Source of the DNA: Frankiaceae bacterium
GTDB lineage: Bacteria > Actinomycetota > Actinomycetes > BP-191
Length of the DNA: 64,000 nucleotides
Direction: 5' to 3'
NCBI GenBank assembly: GCA_030840645.1
Contig: JAVEEC010000056.1
Span: 1 to 64,000, forward strand
Of the stretch, positions 25,635 to 33,149 are shown piece after piece; positions within the stretch are counted from its first letter, which is position 1; each line of letters opens with the position of its first letter. A program made the translations under genes and the position numbers. The notes beneath the pieces were generated by a model that saw only the letters and a list, made by a program, of their open reading frames with translations, was not told the DNA's origin and ran no database searches.

Positions 25635-25661
25635 TCCACAGCCGAGACTCTCTATCCACAG
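25635..25661 (+). promoter_or_regulatory. Paired TCCACAG boxes, copy 3
   Basis: TCCACAG at 25635-25641 and 25655-25661, direct orientation, 20-bp phase, 49 nt upstream of the ATG at 25711. The first box reads TTGTCCACA in full, an actinobacterial DnaA-box-like 9-mer. Confidence 0.45.
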
Positions 25662-25710
25662 TTTCGGCCGGGTCCGTATTGCGGGCTTGCGCGCTGGCAG
25701 CGTTGCCGTC

Positions 25711-26334
25711 ATGTTCCGCCGCCGCCCGTACCTCGCCGCGCTGCTCGTCCTCGCGCTGCTCCTGGCCGTCGCGCTGCGCGTCCTCGCCGCGCGGTCGCCC
25801 GCACCCGGCCTGACCCTCGCCCGCCCGGCACCCGGCGTTGCGCAACTCCCCGCTACCCCCGCCCCGCCCGCCCCCTCCCAGCCCTCGCCTGCTCGGCCCC
25901 CACTTGCGGCCTCGCCTCCACTGCCATTGCCGGACGCGGCGGCGGTCCGCGCCGCGCTCGCGACCCTCGACCGCGCGCGGGGGGTGGCGTACGCCGATCC
26001 GCCCGGCGCCGACCCCGGCGCCTGGGCGACGCCCTCCTGCGCGTGCCGGGGGGAGGACGTACGGCGGCTGCGGTCCCTCGCCCGGTCCGGCCTGGCGCTG
26101 CGCGGCCAGGCGGTGACCGTCGTCTCCGTGACCGTCCTCGACGCGCGCGCGGGCCCGGCTGGCTCGGTTCGCGTGGACGCCGCCGTCGTGGACCGCGTCG
26201 GCGCATACACCGCCGTCGACCGCACCGGCCGCGCCGTCCGGCGCTGGCCCGCGACGGGTCCGCGCCGGTGGCGGCTCACCCTCGTCCTGGCCGCCGAACG
26301 CTGGCGGTACACGGCCGTCGCGCGGGCGCCCTGA
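25711..26334 (+). CDS. Hypothetical membrane-anchored protein
   Basis: A 207-residue protein that I do not recognise. An N-terminal RRR followed by a Leu/Ala span (residues 6-26) is a signal anchor or signal peptide. Residues 30-75 are Pro/Ala-rich, like an extracellular linker. The last 130 residues form an alpha+beta domain with CACRGEDVRRL and pairs of strands ending VTLVLAAERWRYTAVARAP, which resembles NTF2-like domains of actinobacterial exported proteins; this is a guess from pattern. ATG 25711 lies 49 nt after the paired boxes. Likely outside the membrane. Confidence 0.65.
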   Translation: MFRRRPYLAALLVLALLLAVALRVLAARSPAPGLTLARPAPGVAQLPATPAPPAPSQPSPARPPLAASPPLPLPDAAAVRAALATLDRARGVAYADPPGADPGAWATPSCACRGEDVRRLRSLARSGLALRGQAVTVVSVTVLDARAGPAGSVRVDAAVVDRVGAYTAVDRTGRAVRRWPATGPRRWRLTLVLAAERWRYTAVARAP

Positions 26335-26426
26335 GCACCCGGCGTGGACCAGGAGTGCCGCGGGTAGCACCATGATCGGTAACGCCGGTACGGCCCCGCG
26401 TACCGCGACCGTCGAAGGGCGCACGC

Positions 26427-27338
26427 GTGCGATCGATCTGGAAGGGCGCGATCTCGTTCGGGCTCGTGTCGATACCGGTCAAGCTCTACTCGGCAACCGA
26501 GGAACGCGACATCTCGTTCCGCCAGGTGCACCGCACGGATGGCGGCCGGATCCGCTACCAGCGGGTCTGCACCGTGTGCGGCGAGGAGGTGTCGTACGCC
26601 GACATCGCCAAGGGGTACGAGCAGGAGGACGGCAGCATCGTCGTCCTGACCGAGGAGGACTTCGAGTCCGTCCCGATCACGACCAACCGGATGATCGACG
26701 TCGTCGAGTTCGTGCCGCTGGAGACGATCGACCCGATCTACTACAGCAAGGCGTACTACCTCGAGCCGGAGAAGTCCGGCGTGAAGCCGTACGTCCTGCT
26801 GGCCCGCGCGCTGGAGGAGTCCGGCAAGGTCGCCATCGTCAAGGTCGCGCTGCGCCAGCGCGAGGCGCTGGCCGCCGTGCGCGTCCGCGACGGCGTGTTC
26901 GTCCTCGAGACGATGCTCTGGCCGGACGAGATCCGCGAGCCCGACTTCGGGTTCCTCGAGGAGGACATCGCCGTCCGCCCGCAGGAGCTCGCGATGGCGG
27001 GGACGCTGATCGAGAGCCTGTCGGGCGAGTTCGACCCGAACGCGTTCCACGACTCGTACCGGGAGGCGCTCGAGCAGGTCATCGAGGCAAAGGCCGCAGG
27101 CAACGAGGTCGTTCCGCCGCCGGCCCAGCCGGACACGGGCGGCGCCGTGGTCGACCTGATGTCCGCGTTGCGCGCGAGCGTGGACGCCGCCAAGAAGGGC
27201 CGGATCGGCGACGCCAAGCCCGCCAAGGCCGCGAACCCCGCTACGTCGGGCAAGGCCGCGAAGCCCGCGAAGAAGGCCGCGGCCAAGAAGGCGCCCGCCA
27301 AGAAGGCCGCGAAGCCGGCGGCGCGCAAGTCCGCGTAG
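26427..27338 (+). CDS. ku: Ku protein, bacterial NHEJ
   Basis: A 303-residue bacterial Ku homodimer subunit. The N-terminus IWKGAISFGLVSIPVKLYSAT is highly characteristic; Cys48 and Cys51 in CTVCGEE are the usual pair, and VPLETIDPIYYSKAYYL and LARALEESGKVAIVK follow. The C-terminal 50 residues are a Lys/Ala/Pro-rich tail (AKKA and PAKKAA repeats) as in mycobacterial and Streptomyces Ku, which increases DNA binding. GTG 26427 is the start. It binds double-strand break ends and recruits LigD; the ligD genes lie 1.9 kb away. Confidence 0.95.
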   Translation: MRSIWKGAISFGLVSIPVKLYSATEERDISFRQVHRTDGGRIRYQRVCTVCGEEVSYADIAKGYEQEDGSIVVLTEEDFESVPITTNRMIDVVEFVPLETIDPIYYSKAYYLEPEKSGVKPYVLLARALEESGKVAIVKVALRQREALAAVRVRDGVFVLETMLWPDEIREPDFGFLEEDIAVRPQELAMAGTLIESLSGEFDPNAFHDSYREALEQVIEAKAAGNEVVPPPAQPDTGGAVVDLMSALRASVDAAKKGRIGDAKPAKAANPATSGKAAKPAKKAAAKKAPAKKAAKPAARKSA

Positions 27339-27357
27339 CCCGCGGTCGGGTGACGTC

Positions 27358-27855
27358 CTACCCGCGCCGCCGGAACAACCCGCGCCGCCGCTTCGCGTGC
27401 GCGGGCGAGAGCCGGTGGCCGAGGTGGCAGTACAGGCCGTCGGCGGAGACGGGTACGCGCTCGTCGCACATCCAGCAGTACCGCGCGCCGACCGGCGCGT
27501 CGGCGGGCGCCGAGACCGGCGGCGGCTGCGCGGGAACGGGAGTCGGCACCGGCGGCGCGGACACATGCGCCGACACCGGCCGGGGCGGGACGAGCGGCAG
27601 GGGCGGGACGACCGGGGCGACCGGCGTGGCCGGGGCGACGGGTGCGGGAGCGGGAGCCTCGACCGCTGACGGCGGGTCGCCCGACTCGTCCTGGGCGGGC
27701 GGCGTCCGTACCGGGGCATCCGTGTCCAAATCCGGCGACATCGCGCCGCCGGCGGGCGCTACGGGGACGAGCGAGACCTCGACGACTGTCCGCGGGCGGC
27801 GTCGATGGGCGAAGATGCGTCCAACGAGGGTGGCCGTCGGTGGCGGCTCGATCAC
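27358..27855 (-). CDS. Pro/Ala-rich protein with C-terminal zinc-finger motif
   Basis: A 165-residue protein of unknown function. About 90 central residues are Pro/Ala/Val low complexity. The C-terminus holds a compact motif YCWMCDERV, then YCHLGHRLSPAHAKRRR, giving C-x2-C and C-x3-H as a possible zinc site followed by a basic tail. Convergent with ku, 19 bp apart. Base composition alone could maintain this frame, but the Cys/His cluster argues for a real protein. Other annotators might choose a different frame. Confidence 0.5.
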   Translation of the reverse strand: MIEPPPTATLVGRIFAHRRRPRTVVEVSLVPVAPAGGAMSPDLDTDAPVRTPPAQDESGDPPSAVEAPAPAPVAPATPVAPVVPPLPLVPPRPVSAHVSAPPVPTPVPAQPPPVSAPADAPVGARYCWMCDERVPVSADGLYCHLGHRLSPAHAKRRRGLFRRRG

Positions 27856-27993
27856 GGGAGGATCGATGTCGGGCGTGCTCTCTTCGTCGTACGTCGCCGC
27901 TCCTCGGGCCGGGTCGGCTGCTCAAGCCATTAGGCCGATCGGCCGACATTTGTGGGCAGGGCCGTGCCACGACCCAGCCCGGAAAGGCTTCCC

Positions 27994-28650
27994 GTGACGG
28001 TAACGGACTACGGCGAGATCGTCGCGGCGCTGCGCGCCGTGCCGGGCGTTGCCGACGCCGACGTCGAACCGGACGGCGAGGGTGGCGGCCTGGGGCTGCT
28101 GCGCCTCGGGCTCGCGCCGGGGTTCGACGAGGTCCAGGTGGCGACGTCGGTCGGCCGCGTGCTGAGGGAACGCTTCGGGCTCGGTGTCGACGCCGAACGC
28201 GTCCAGCTCGTCGAGGACGCCGAGGTCCCGGATGACGCCATCGGCCGCGACGGCTCCGCGCCGCAGCACCGGCCGGCGATCCAACGCATGCACCTCGTCT
28301 CCTCCGGGCTCGACATCTCGGCCAGCGTGACGCTCGGCTTCGACGACCGCAGCGCGGTCGGCGAGGCGCAAGGGACCGCGACGCAGAGCGGCGTGCAGAA
28401 GGCGGTCGCGCTCGCGACGTTGCGCGCGATCGAGTCGCTCGTCGACGGCAAGGCGCGGTTCGAGCTCGACCACCTCGAGGTCACCCAGACCGGCCGCGAC
28501 CGCACCGTCGTCGCGGGCGTCACGCTGGTGACCGCCAGCGGCAGCGAGCGCCTCACCGGTGCCGCCGTGGTCCGCGAGGACGTCCGGCAGGCGGTCATCC
28601 GCGCCACGCTCGACGGTCTCAACCGCAGGCTCGGCGCGCTGCTGCACTGA
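27994..28650 (+). CDS. Hypothetical actinobacterial protein
   Basis: A 218-residue cytoplasmic protein without a name that I can assign. Residues 1-75 form a small alpha+beta unit (VADADVEPDGEGGGLGLLRL, APGFDEVQVATSVGRVLRERFGL). Residues 95-215 form a second domain with alternating strands (ISASVTLGFDD, GEAQGTATQSGVQKAVALAT, TLVTASGSERLTGAAVV) and a final helix, faintly reminiscent of LeuA dimerisation repeats. GTG 27994 has GGAAAGG 6 nt upstream. The well-formed domains and clean start support a real gene; no mechanism is inferred. Confidence 0.75.
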   Translation: MTVTDYGEIVAALRAVPGVADADVEPDGEGGGLGLLRLGLAPGFDEVQVATSVGRVLRERFGLGVDAERVQLVEDAEVPDDAIGRDGSAPQHRPAIQRMHLVSSGLDISASVTLGFDDRSAVGEAQGTATQSGVQKAVALATLRAIESLVDGKARFELDHLEVTQTGRDRTVVAGVTLVTASGSERLTGAAVVREDVRQAVIRATLDGLNRRLGALLH

Positions 28651-28668
28651 CCGCGTACGGTCGGCGTC

Positions 28669-29349
28669 ATGGGCCTGATCTGCCTCCAGGGCGGCAACGA
28701 GTTCGCCCCCGAGTGCCGCGACATGGACGCCCTCCTGCTGGACCGGGCGGGCGGCGGCACGGTCGTCCTCGTCCCGCTCGCGGGCGCGCCCGGCCGGGAG
28801 TACGACACCGCAGGCGCCAACGGCGCCCGCCACTTCGCCGCGCTCGGCGCCGACGACGTCCGCGTCGCCCCCGACGCGCGCCGAGACCTCGCCGGCGCGC
28901 TCGCCGCCGTCAACGACGCGAGGCTGCTCGTCCTCCCCGGCGGCTCGCCGCGCCGGCTCCGCGACGCGATCGCCGGAACGCCGCTGCACGACGCGGTCCA
29001 TGCCGCCGCGAGCGACCCCGGGCGGGTCGTGATGGGCTCCAGTGCGGGCGCGATGGTGCTCTGCCGCGTGACGGTGCTCCCGCGATGGCGCGGTACGCCG
29101 GAGACCGGCGAGGGGCTCGGCGTGGTCGGCGACTTCGCGGTGATCCCGCACTACGAAGGGCCGCGGGCGGCGTGGGAACGCGCCCTGCGCGCGGCCGCTC
29201 CCGGCACCGACCTGCTCGGCATCCCGGAGTGCTCAGGAGTGCTGCTCGACGGCGAGGCGGTGACGGCGGTCGGCGCGAAGCCCGCGACGTTGATCACGGG
29301 CGACGGCGACCGCGAGGTACTCGCGCTCGACGTCGAGCCGGAGCGCTAG
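28669..29349 (+). CDS. Peptidase S51/cyanophycinase-like protein
   Basis: A 226-residue protein of the type 1 glutamine-amidotransferase-like fold, closest to peptidase S51 (dipeptidase E, cyanophycinase). The N-terminus reads ICLQGGNEF, LLVLPGGSPRRL forms the first loop, and the nucleophile Ser is in MGSSAGAMVL; PHYEGPRAAWERAL supplies a candidate His. It would hydrolyse Asp-containing peptides or a related amide in the cytoplasm. Only 18 nt follow the preceding gene, so the two may be co-transcribed. The TAG stop is the first base group of a dispersed repeat element. Confidence 0.82.
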   Translation: MGLICLQGGNEFAPECRDMDALLLDRAGGGTVVLVPLAGAPGREYDTAGANGARHFAALGADDVRVAPDARRDLAGALAAVNDARLLVLPGGSPRRLRDAIAGTPLHDAVHAAASDPGRVVMGSSAGAMVLCRVTVLPRWRGTPETGEGLGVVGDFAVIPHYEGPRAAWERALRAAAPGTDLLGIPECSGVLLDGEAVTAVGAKPATLITGDGDREVLALDVEPER

Positions 29350-29483
29350 GAGCGTTCTGCGAGGCTCCTGCTCGGCCCGGCTCCGTCGCGTTCTGTGCAG
29401 CCCACCCGCCCCTCTCGAGCGTGGTGATCTTCACAGAACGAGTGGGGCGGCGGCGGAGCGGGACCGTTGCGCAGATGCCCACT
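29348..29483. repeat. Dispersed palindromic element, copy A (extended)
   Basis: About 135 bp that match 58018-58143 over almost their whole length apart from an 8-base gap. The core, 29389-29440, is bounded by the inverted repeats CGTTCTGTG and CACAGAACG and also occurs at 39252-39304. The left part forms an AGGAG/CTCCT hairpin. It directly follows the stop codon of the S51-like gene. Confidence 0.75.
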
Positions 29484-29547
29484 CGGCGCGTCGAGCACCC
29501 GCGGCGAACGGCGTGGAGTGTCGGTGCCAGCGGGTAGCCTTCGGGGC

Positions 29548-30498
29548 ATGCCCGCCCCCCGCCCCGCGCCGCGCCTGCCGGGGCCGGGCGAGCCGCCCGT
29601 GCCGTCCTGGCCGGGCACGACGGTCACCGTTGCCGGGCAGGGCCTGTTCGTCCGCCGCGCGGGCCGGCCGGACGCGCCGCCTGCGGTGTTCGTGCACGGC
29701 CTCGGCGGTGCGTCGACCAACTGGACCGACCTGATGGCGCTGCTCGCCGACCGGGTCGACGGGCACGCGCTCGACCTCCCCGGCTTCGGCCGCTCCGACC
29801 CGCCGCCAACCGGCCGGTACGGCCTCGACACCCACGTCCGCGCCGTCGTCGCCTACATCCGTTCGCTCGACCGCGGTCCCGTGCACCTGTTCGGCAACAG
29901 CCTCGGCGGCGCGGTCGCCATCCGGCTCGCGGCCGAGCACCCGGAGCTGGTGCGCTCGCTCACGCTGGTCTCGCCGGCGCTGCCCCAGTACCGGCTGCGC
30001 CGGACCAGCGACCCGCGCCTGGCACTGCTCCTGCTGCCCGGTCTCTCGGCCCTGGTCGACCGCGAGCGGGCCCGCTCCGGCGCCGAGCGCGTCGTCGCCG
30101 ACGTGCTCGCCCTCTGCGCCGTCGATCCGTCGCTGATCCCGGCCTCACGGGTCGAGGAGCTGGTCGCCGAGGCGCGGCGGCGGGGTTCGCTGCCCTGGGC
30201 GTCAGCGGCGCTGGCTGGTTCGTTGCGGGGCCTGGTCCGGTCCTACTTCGAGCCCGGGCCGCGCAACCTCTGGCGCCAGCTCGGCCTCGTCCAGGCCCCG
30301 ACGCTCGTCGTCTGGGGCGACCACGACCGCCTGGTGCCGAAGGCACTCGGCCCCGCGGCCGTCCGCCGCCTCCGCAACGCCCGCCTCCTCGCCGTCCCCG
30401 ACGCGGCCCACGTCGCCCAGATCGAACGTCCCGAGCTGGTCGCCGCGGAGGTACTGCGGCTGCTCGACGAGAGCGAACGCCTGCGGGCCACGGCGTGA
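29548..30498 (+). CDS. Alpha/beta-fold hydrolase
   Basis: A 316-residue alpha/beta hydrolase. The oxyanion motif is FVHGLGGASTNW, then DLPGFGRSD, the nucleophile elbow GNSLGG, the acid in WGDHDRLVPK and the catalytic His in PDAAHVAQIERPE. No signal peptide. ATG 29548 lies after a CGGGGC stretch without a clear Shine-Dalgarno sequence. The DUF3152 gene overlaps its stop by four bases (GTGA), which suggests a joint role, perhaps at the envelope. In M. tuberculosis a lipase-like gene also lies in this neighbourhood (Rv3203), but orthology cannot be claimed. Esterase or lipase activity is likely. Confidence 0.9.
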   Translation: MPAPRPAPRLPGPGEPPVPSWPGTTVTVAGQGLFVRRAGRPDAPPAVFVHGLGGASTNWTDLMALLADRVDGHALDLPGFGRSDPPPTGRYGLDTHVRAVVAYIRSLDRGPVHLFGNSLGGAVAIRLAAEHPELVRSLTLVSPALPQYRLRRTSDPRLALLLLPGLSALVDRERARSGAERVVADVLALCAVDPSLIPASRVEELVAEARRRGSLPWASAALAGSLRGLVRSYFEPGPRNLWRQLGLVQAPTLVVWGDHDRLVPKALGPAAVRRLRNARLLAVPDAAHVAQIERPELVAAEVLRLLDESERLRATA

Positions 30499-31262
30499 CC
30501 AACGTCCATCTCACCCGCCGCGGCCGGCTGCTGCTGCAGACGTTCCCGCTGTTCCTCCTCCTCAGCGTGGCGGCGCAGGCGGTCGTGCACCGGTCCGGCC
30601 CGCCGCCCGCCCGCGCGTCGCTGAGCGGTCCGGAGGGGACCTCCTCGCCGTCGGCGTCGCCCCCGGTCACGCGCCCGCCCGCGACCCCCAGCCGGACCGC
30701 GACGCCCCGCCCGCGCGCCACCGCCAAGCCCGCGCTGACCGGCACCGGCCGGCTTGCAGTCGTTCCCGGGCAGAGCGCCGTGCACGGCACCGGCGGGTTG
30801 CGCCGGTTCACGGTCGAGGTCGAGGTGGGGCTCCCGGACGATCCGGCGGCGTTTGCCGCGGCCGTGGAGGCGGTGCTCTTCGACGCCCGGGGCTGGTCCG
30901 GCGGGGGCCGGGTCGCGTTCCAGCGGGTGTCGTCGGGCCCTGTGTCGTTCCGCGTCACGCTCGCCAGCCCGGCGACCACGAACCGGCTCTGCGCGCCCCT
31001 CGACACCGGCGGCCTCTACTCCTGCCACAACGCCGGCCGTTCGGTCCTGAACGCCATGCGCTGGCGCGACGGGGCCGCGGCGTACCCCCACGACCTCGCC
31101 GCGTACCGGACGTACGTGATCAACCACGAGGTCGGCCACGCCCTCGGCCACGGCCACCGCTACCGGTGCGGCGCCGGCGGGCTGGCGCCGGCGATGATGC
31201 AGCAGACGAAGAGCCTGTACGGGTGCCGGCCGAACCCCTGGCCGCTCCGCGCCGAGCGGTAA
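30495..31262 (+). CDS. DUF3152 secreted protein with metzincin motif
   Basis: A 255-residue exported protein of the DUF3152 family, found in actinobacteria (Rv3207c is the M. tuberculosis member). An N-terminal basic segment and Leu/Val span (about residues 10-30) is a signal or anchor, followed by a Pro/Thr-rich linker to residue 80 and the DUF3152 domain. Residues 211-221 read HEVGHALGHGH, the metzincin zinc motif HExxHxxGxxH, and MM 13 residues later could be the Met-turn. Three Cys may form disulphides. A zinc endopeptidase acting outside the membrane is inferred. GTG 30495 overlaps the hydrolase stop (GTGA). Confidence 0.88.
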   Translation: MTNVHLTRRGRLLLQTFPLFLLLSVAAQAVVHRSGPPPARASLSGPEGTSSPSASPPVTRPPATPSRTATPRPRATAKPALTGTGRLAVVPGQSAVHGTGGLRRFTVEVEVGLPDDPAAFAAAVEAVLFDARGWSGGGRVAFQRVSSGPVSFRVTLASPATTNRLCAPLDTGGLYSCHNAGRSVLNAMRWRDGAAAYPHDLAAYRTYVINHEVGHALGHGHRYRCGAGGLAPAMMQQTKSLYGCRPNPWPLRAER

Positions 31263-31375
31263 CGCCCTCCGCCCCGCCGGCAGTAGCCGCCGCGCCCTGT
31301 GGCGCGCCTGCCCTTCGGGCGTGCGTGCCGGGGGGATACTCGTGCCGACCTGACCCGAGCCGTACGGGAGTGTCC

Positions 31376-32773
31376 GTGGACGACCCCTTCGCCAGCAGCT
31401 CCGGCTCCGAGGCGCCGCCGCCGTACCTCGGCGCCGGGCAGCCGCCGGGCATCTCCGAGCGCATGCAGGCGCTGATGTCCCGGGCCGAGCAGGAGATCGC
31501 CGAGCAACGGCAGCTCCAGGCGCTCGTCGGCGAGGTACGCCAGGCCCTCGGCACGCTGCAGGACGAGATGCGCACCGTGGCGGGCGCCGAGACGCTGGAG
31601 AGCGTTCGCGAGGAGGTCAACGGCGTCGGCGCCGAGGTCCGCGCCTCCACGACCCTGATCGGCGAACGGCTCGAGGCCGTCGTCCGCGCCGTCGGCGCGA
31701 GCGCGCAGGTCATGCAGGGCGTCGGCGACCAGCTCGAGCGCATCACCGAGCTGCTCAACCAGCAGCAACAGCAGATCGGCACGCTGACTACGGCCGTCGC
31801 GCAGCAGCGCGACGAGCTCGGGGCGCTGCCGGAGACCATCGGCGACCGGACCGCGGGACCGGTCGCCGACGTCGGCGACCAGGTCGCCGCCGTGTCCGGG
31901 GCCGTGTCGTCGGTGTCGGGCGCCGTCGGGGCCGTCAACGACGACGTGGCCGCGCTGCGCGGACGTCTCGACGACGTCGCGGTCGAGATCCGTTCCGACG
32001 CGGTCGCGGCCCTGCGAACCATGGGCGAACGCATCGACGGCGCCGTGATCGCGCTGGCCGAGGCGCTGCTCCGGCCGCGCGGCGGCGGCTCCGCCGCGGC
32101 GCCCGCCGCGCCGGCCGAGCCCGCCGCCGACGCGAGCGTTGCGAGCGAGTCGGGCGACGAAGAGGACGCGCCGACCACCTCGGTGATGACCGTCCCCGTG
32201 TCGCCGCCGTGGGCCGGCGCCGCGAACGGGTCGACCGACGCCCCGGAAACGGCTGAACCCGAGGTCGAGGACGAGTCCGTCGCCGACGAGCCGGACGAGG
32301 CTCAGGCCGAGGTCGAGACGTTCGAGGTGCCTGGGGTCGTGCCGGACGAGACCGGCGACGTGGCCGACACCGCGGACGAGGACGACGACGAGCCGGCCGA
32401 GGCCGTCGAGACCGAGGTCGCCGAGACCGAGAACGAGCAGGAGTCGGTCGAGGAGGTGCCGCTCGACGCCTGGCCGGCCGACGCCGGGCCGGACGCCGCG
32501 GACGAGACACCCGAGACCGAGACGTCAGAAGCCGAGACGTCCGAGACCGAGGCCCCCGAGACCGAGGCCCCCGAGGCCGAGACCCCCGAGGCCGAGACCC
32601 CCGAGGCCGAGAGGCCGGCGGACGAGCCGCCCGCGACCTGGGGCTGGGACACGCCCGTCGAGGACGTTGCCGGCGAACGGCAGCCCGACCAGCCGGGCCT
32701 GGCCGACGACCCGGAGGAGTCGGACAACCCGGAACAGCAGAAGCGCCGTCCCTGGTGGCGGCCGGGCGGCTGA
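31376..32773 (+). CDS. Coiled-coil protein with long acidic repeat tail
   Basis: A 465-residue protein of unknown function. Residues 1-30 are flexible; 30-235 are heptad-like helices rich in Gln, Glu, Val and Leu (EQEIAEQRQLQALVGEVRQ, then repeated VGD-Q-AAVSGAV segments), predicted coiled coil. From about 245 the chain is extremely acidic, with imperfect E-T/A-PEAET repeats around 380-410 encoded by a 15-bp DNA repeat. It ends RPWWRPGG. GGGAG precedes GTG 31376; GTG 31370 is also possible. Cytoplasmic by sequence. A terminator follows the stop. Such proteins are often structural or scaffold components. Confidence 0.75.
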   Translation: MDDPFASSSGSEAPPPYLGAGQPPGISERMQALMSRAEQEIAEQRQLQALVGEVRQALGTLQDEMRTVAGAETLESVREEVNGVGAEVRASTTLIGERLEAVVRAVGASAQVMQGVGDQLERITELLNQQQQQIGTLTTAVAQQRDELGALPETIGDRTAGPVADVGDQVAAVSGAVSSVSGAVGAVNDDVAALRGRLDDVAVEIRSDAVAALRTMGERIDGAVIALAEALLRPRGGGSAAAPAAPAEPAADASVASESGDEEDAPTTSVMTVPVSPPWAGAANGSTDAPETAEPEVEDESVADEPDEAQAEVETFEVPGVVPDETGDVADTADEDDDEPAEAVETEVAETENEQESVEEVPLDAWPADAGPDAADETPETETSEAETSETEAPETEAPEAETPEAETPEAERPADEPPATWGWDTPVEDVAGERQPDQPGLADDPEESDNPEQQKRRPWWRPGG

Positions 32774-32794
32774 GGCACCCGGCCCCGCACACGA

Positions 32795-32823
32795 CGAAGC
32801 CCCCGGGAGACCCGGGGGCTTCG
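32795..32823. terminator. Bidirectional hairpin terminator
   Basis: A perfect 13-bp stem CGAAGCCCCCGGG/CCCGGGGGCTTCG with a 3-nt loop lies between the coiled-coil protein gene and the convergent csbD-like gene. Confidence 0.88.
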
Positions 32824-32837
32824 GACGTTCGGGCGGG

Positions 32838-33008
32838 CTAGTTGAAGGCGTCCTTGACCTTCTCGCCGGCCTGCTTGATGTTGCCGACGACCTGGTCCTT
32901 CTTGCCCTCGGCCTGCATCGACTCGTCGCCGGTGGCCTCGCCGACCTTCTCCTTGGCGATGCCGGTGACTTCCTGCGTCTTGTCCTTGATCTTGTCGTCC
33001 AGACCCAT
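32838..33008 (-). CDS. CsbD family stress protein
   Basis: A 56-residue CsbD-like protein: GLDDKIKDKTQEVTGIAKEK, GEATGDESMQAEGKKDQVVG and a C-terminal KQAGEKVKDAFN. This hydrophilic helical family is a standard general-stress marker (sigma-B-controlled in Bacillus); molecular function is unknown. ATG 33008 has AGGAG 8 nt upstream. A sigma-B-like promoter lies 40 nt before the start. Confidence 0.92.
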   Translation of the reverse strand: MGLDDKIKDKTQEVTGIAKEKVGEATGDESMQAEGKKDQVVGNIKQAGEKVKDAFN

Positions 33009-33047
33009 CGAAGGTCTCCTTGTCCGGTCGCGGGTTACCTGCACTCC

Positions 33048-33075
33048 GGTATGCCCGCGCGCCACCCGGGTAACC
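33048..33075 (-). promoter_or_regulatory. SigB-type promoter candidate for the csbD-like gene
   Basis: On the minus strand GGTT-N15-GGGCAT deviates by one base from the GNNT-N14-16-GGGTAY pattern and sits 40 nt upstream of the CsbD start, the same distance range as the elements before the Rho_N-domain and DUF6158 genes. Confidence 0.4.
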
Positions 33076-33149
33076 TGCCGCGCGGGGAATCCACGGGTCG
33101 ACGGTGGGGTTGCCCGCAGGACAGGTCCGAACGCTGAGGAGTGCTTCCG

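Noticed and set aside
32500-32630. CRISPR-like direct repeats
   Set aside because: They are in-frame 15-bp repeats that encode an acidic PEAET-type tail, with no spacers and no cas genes.
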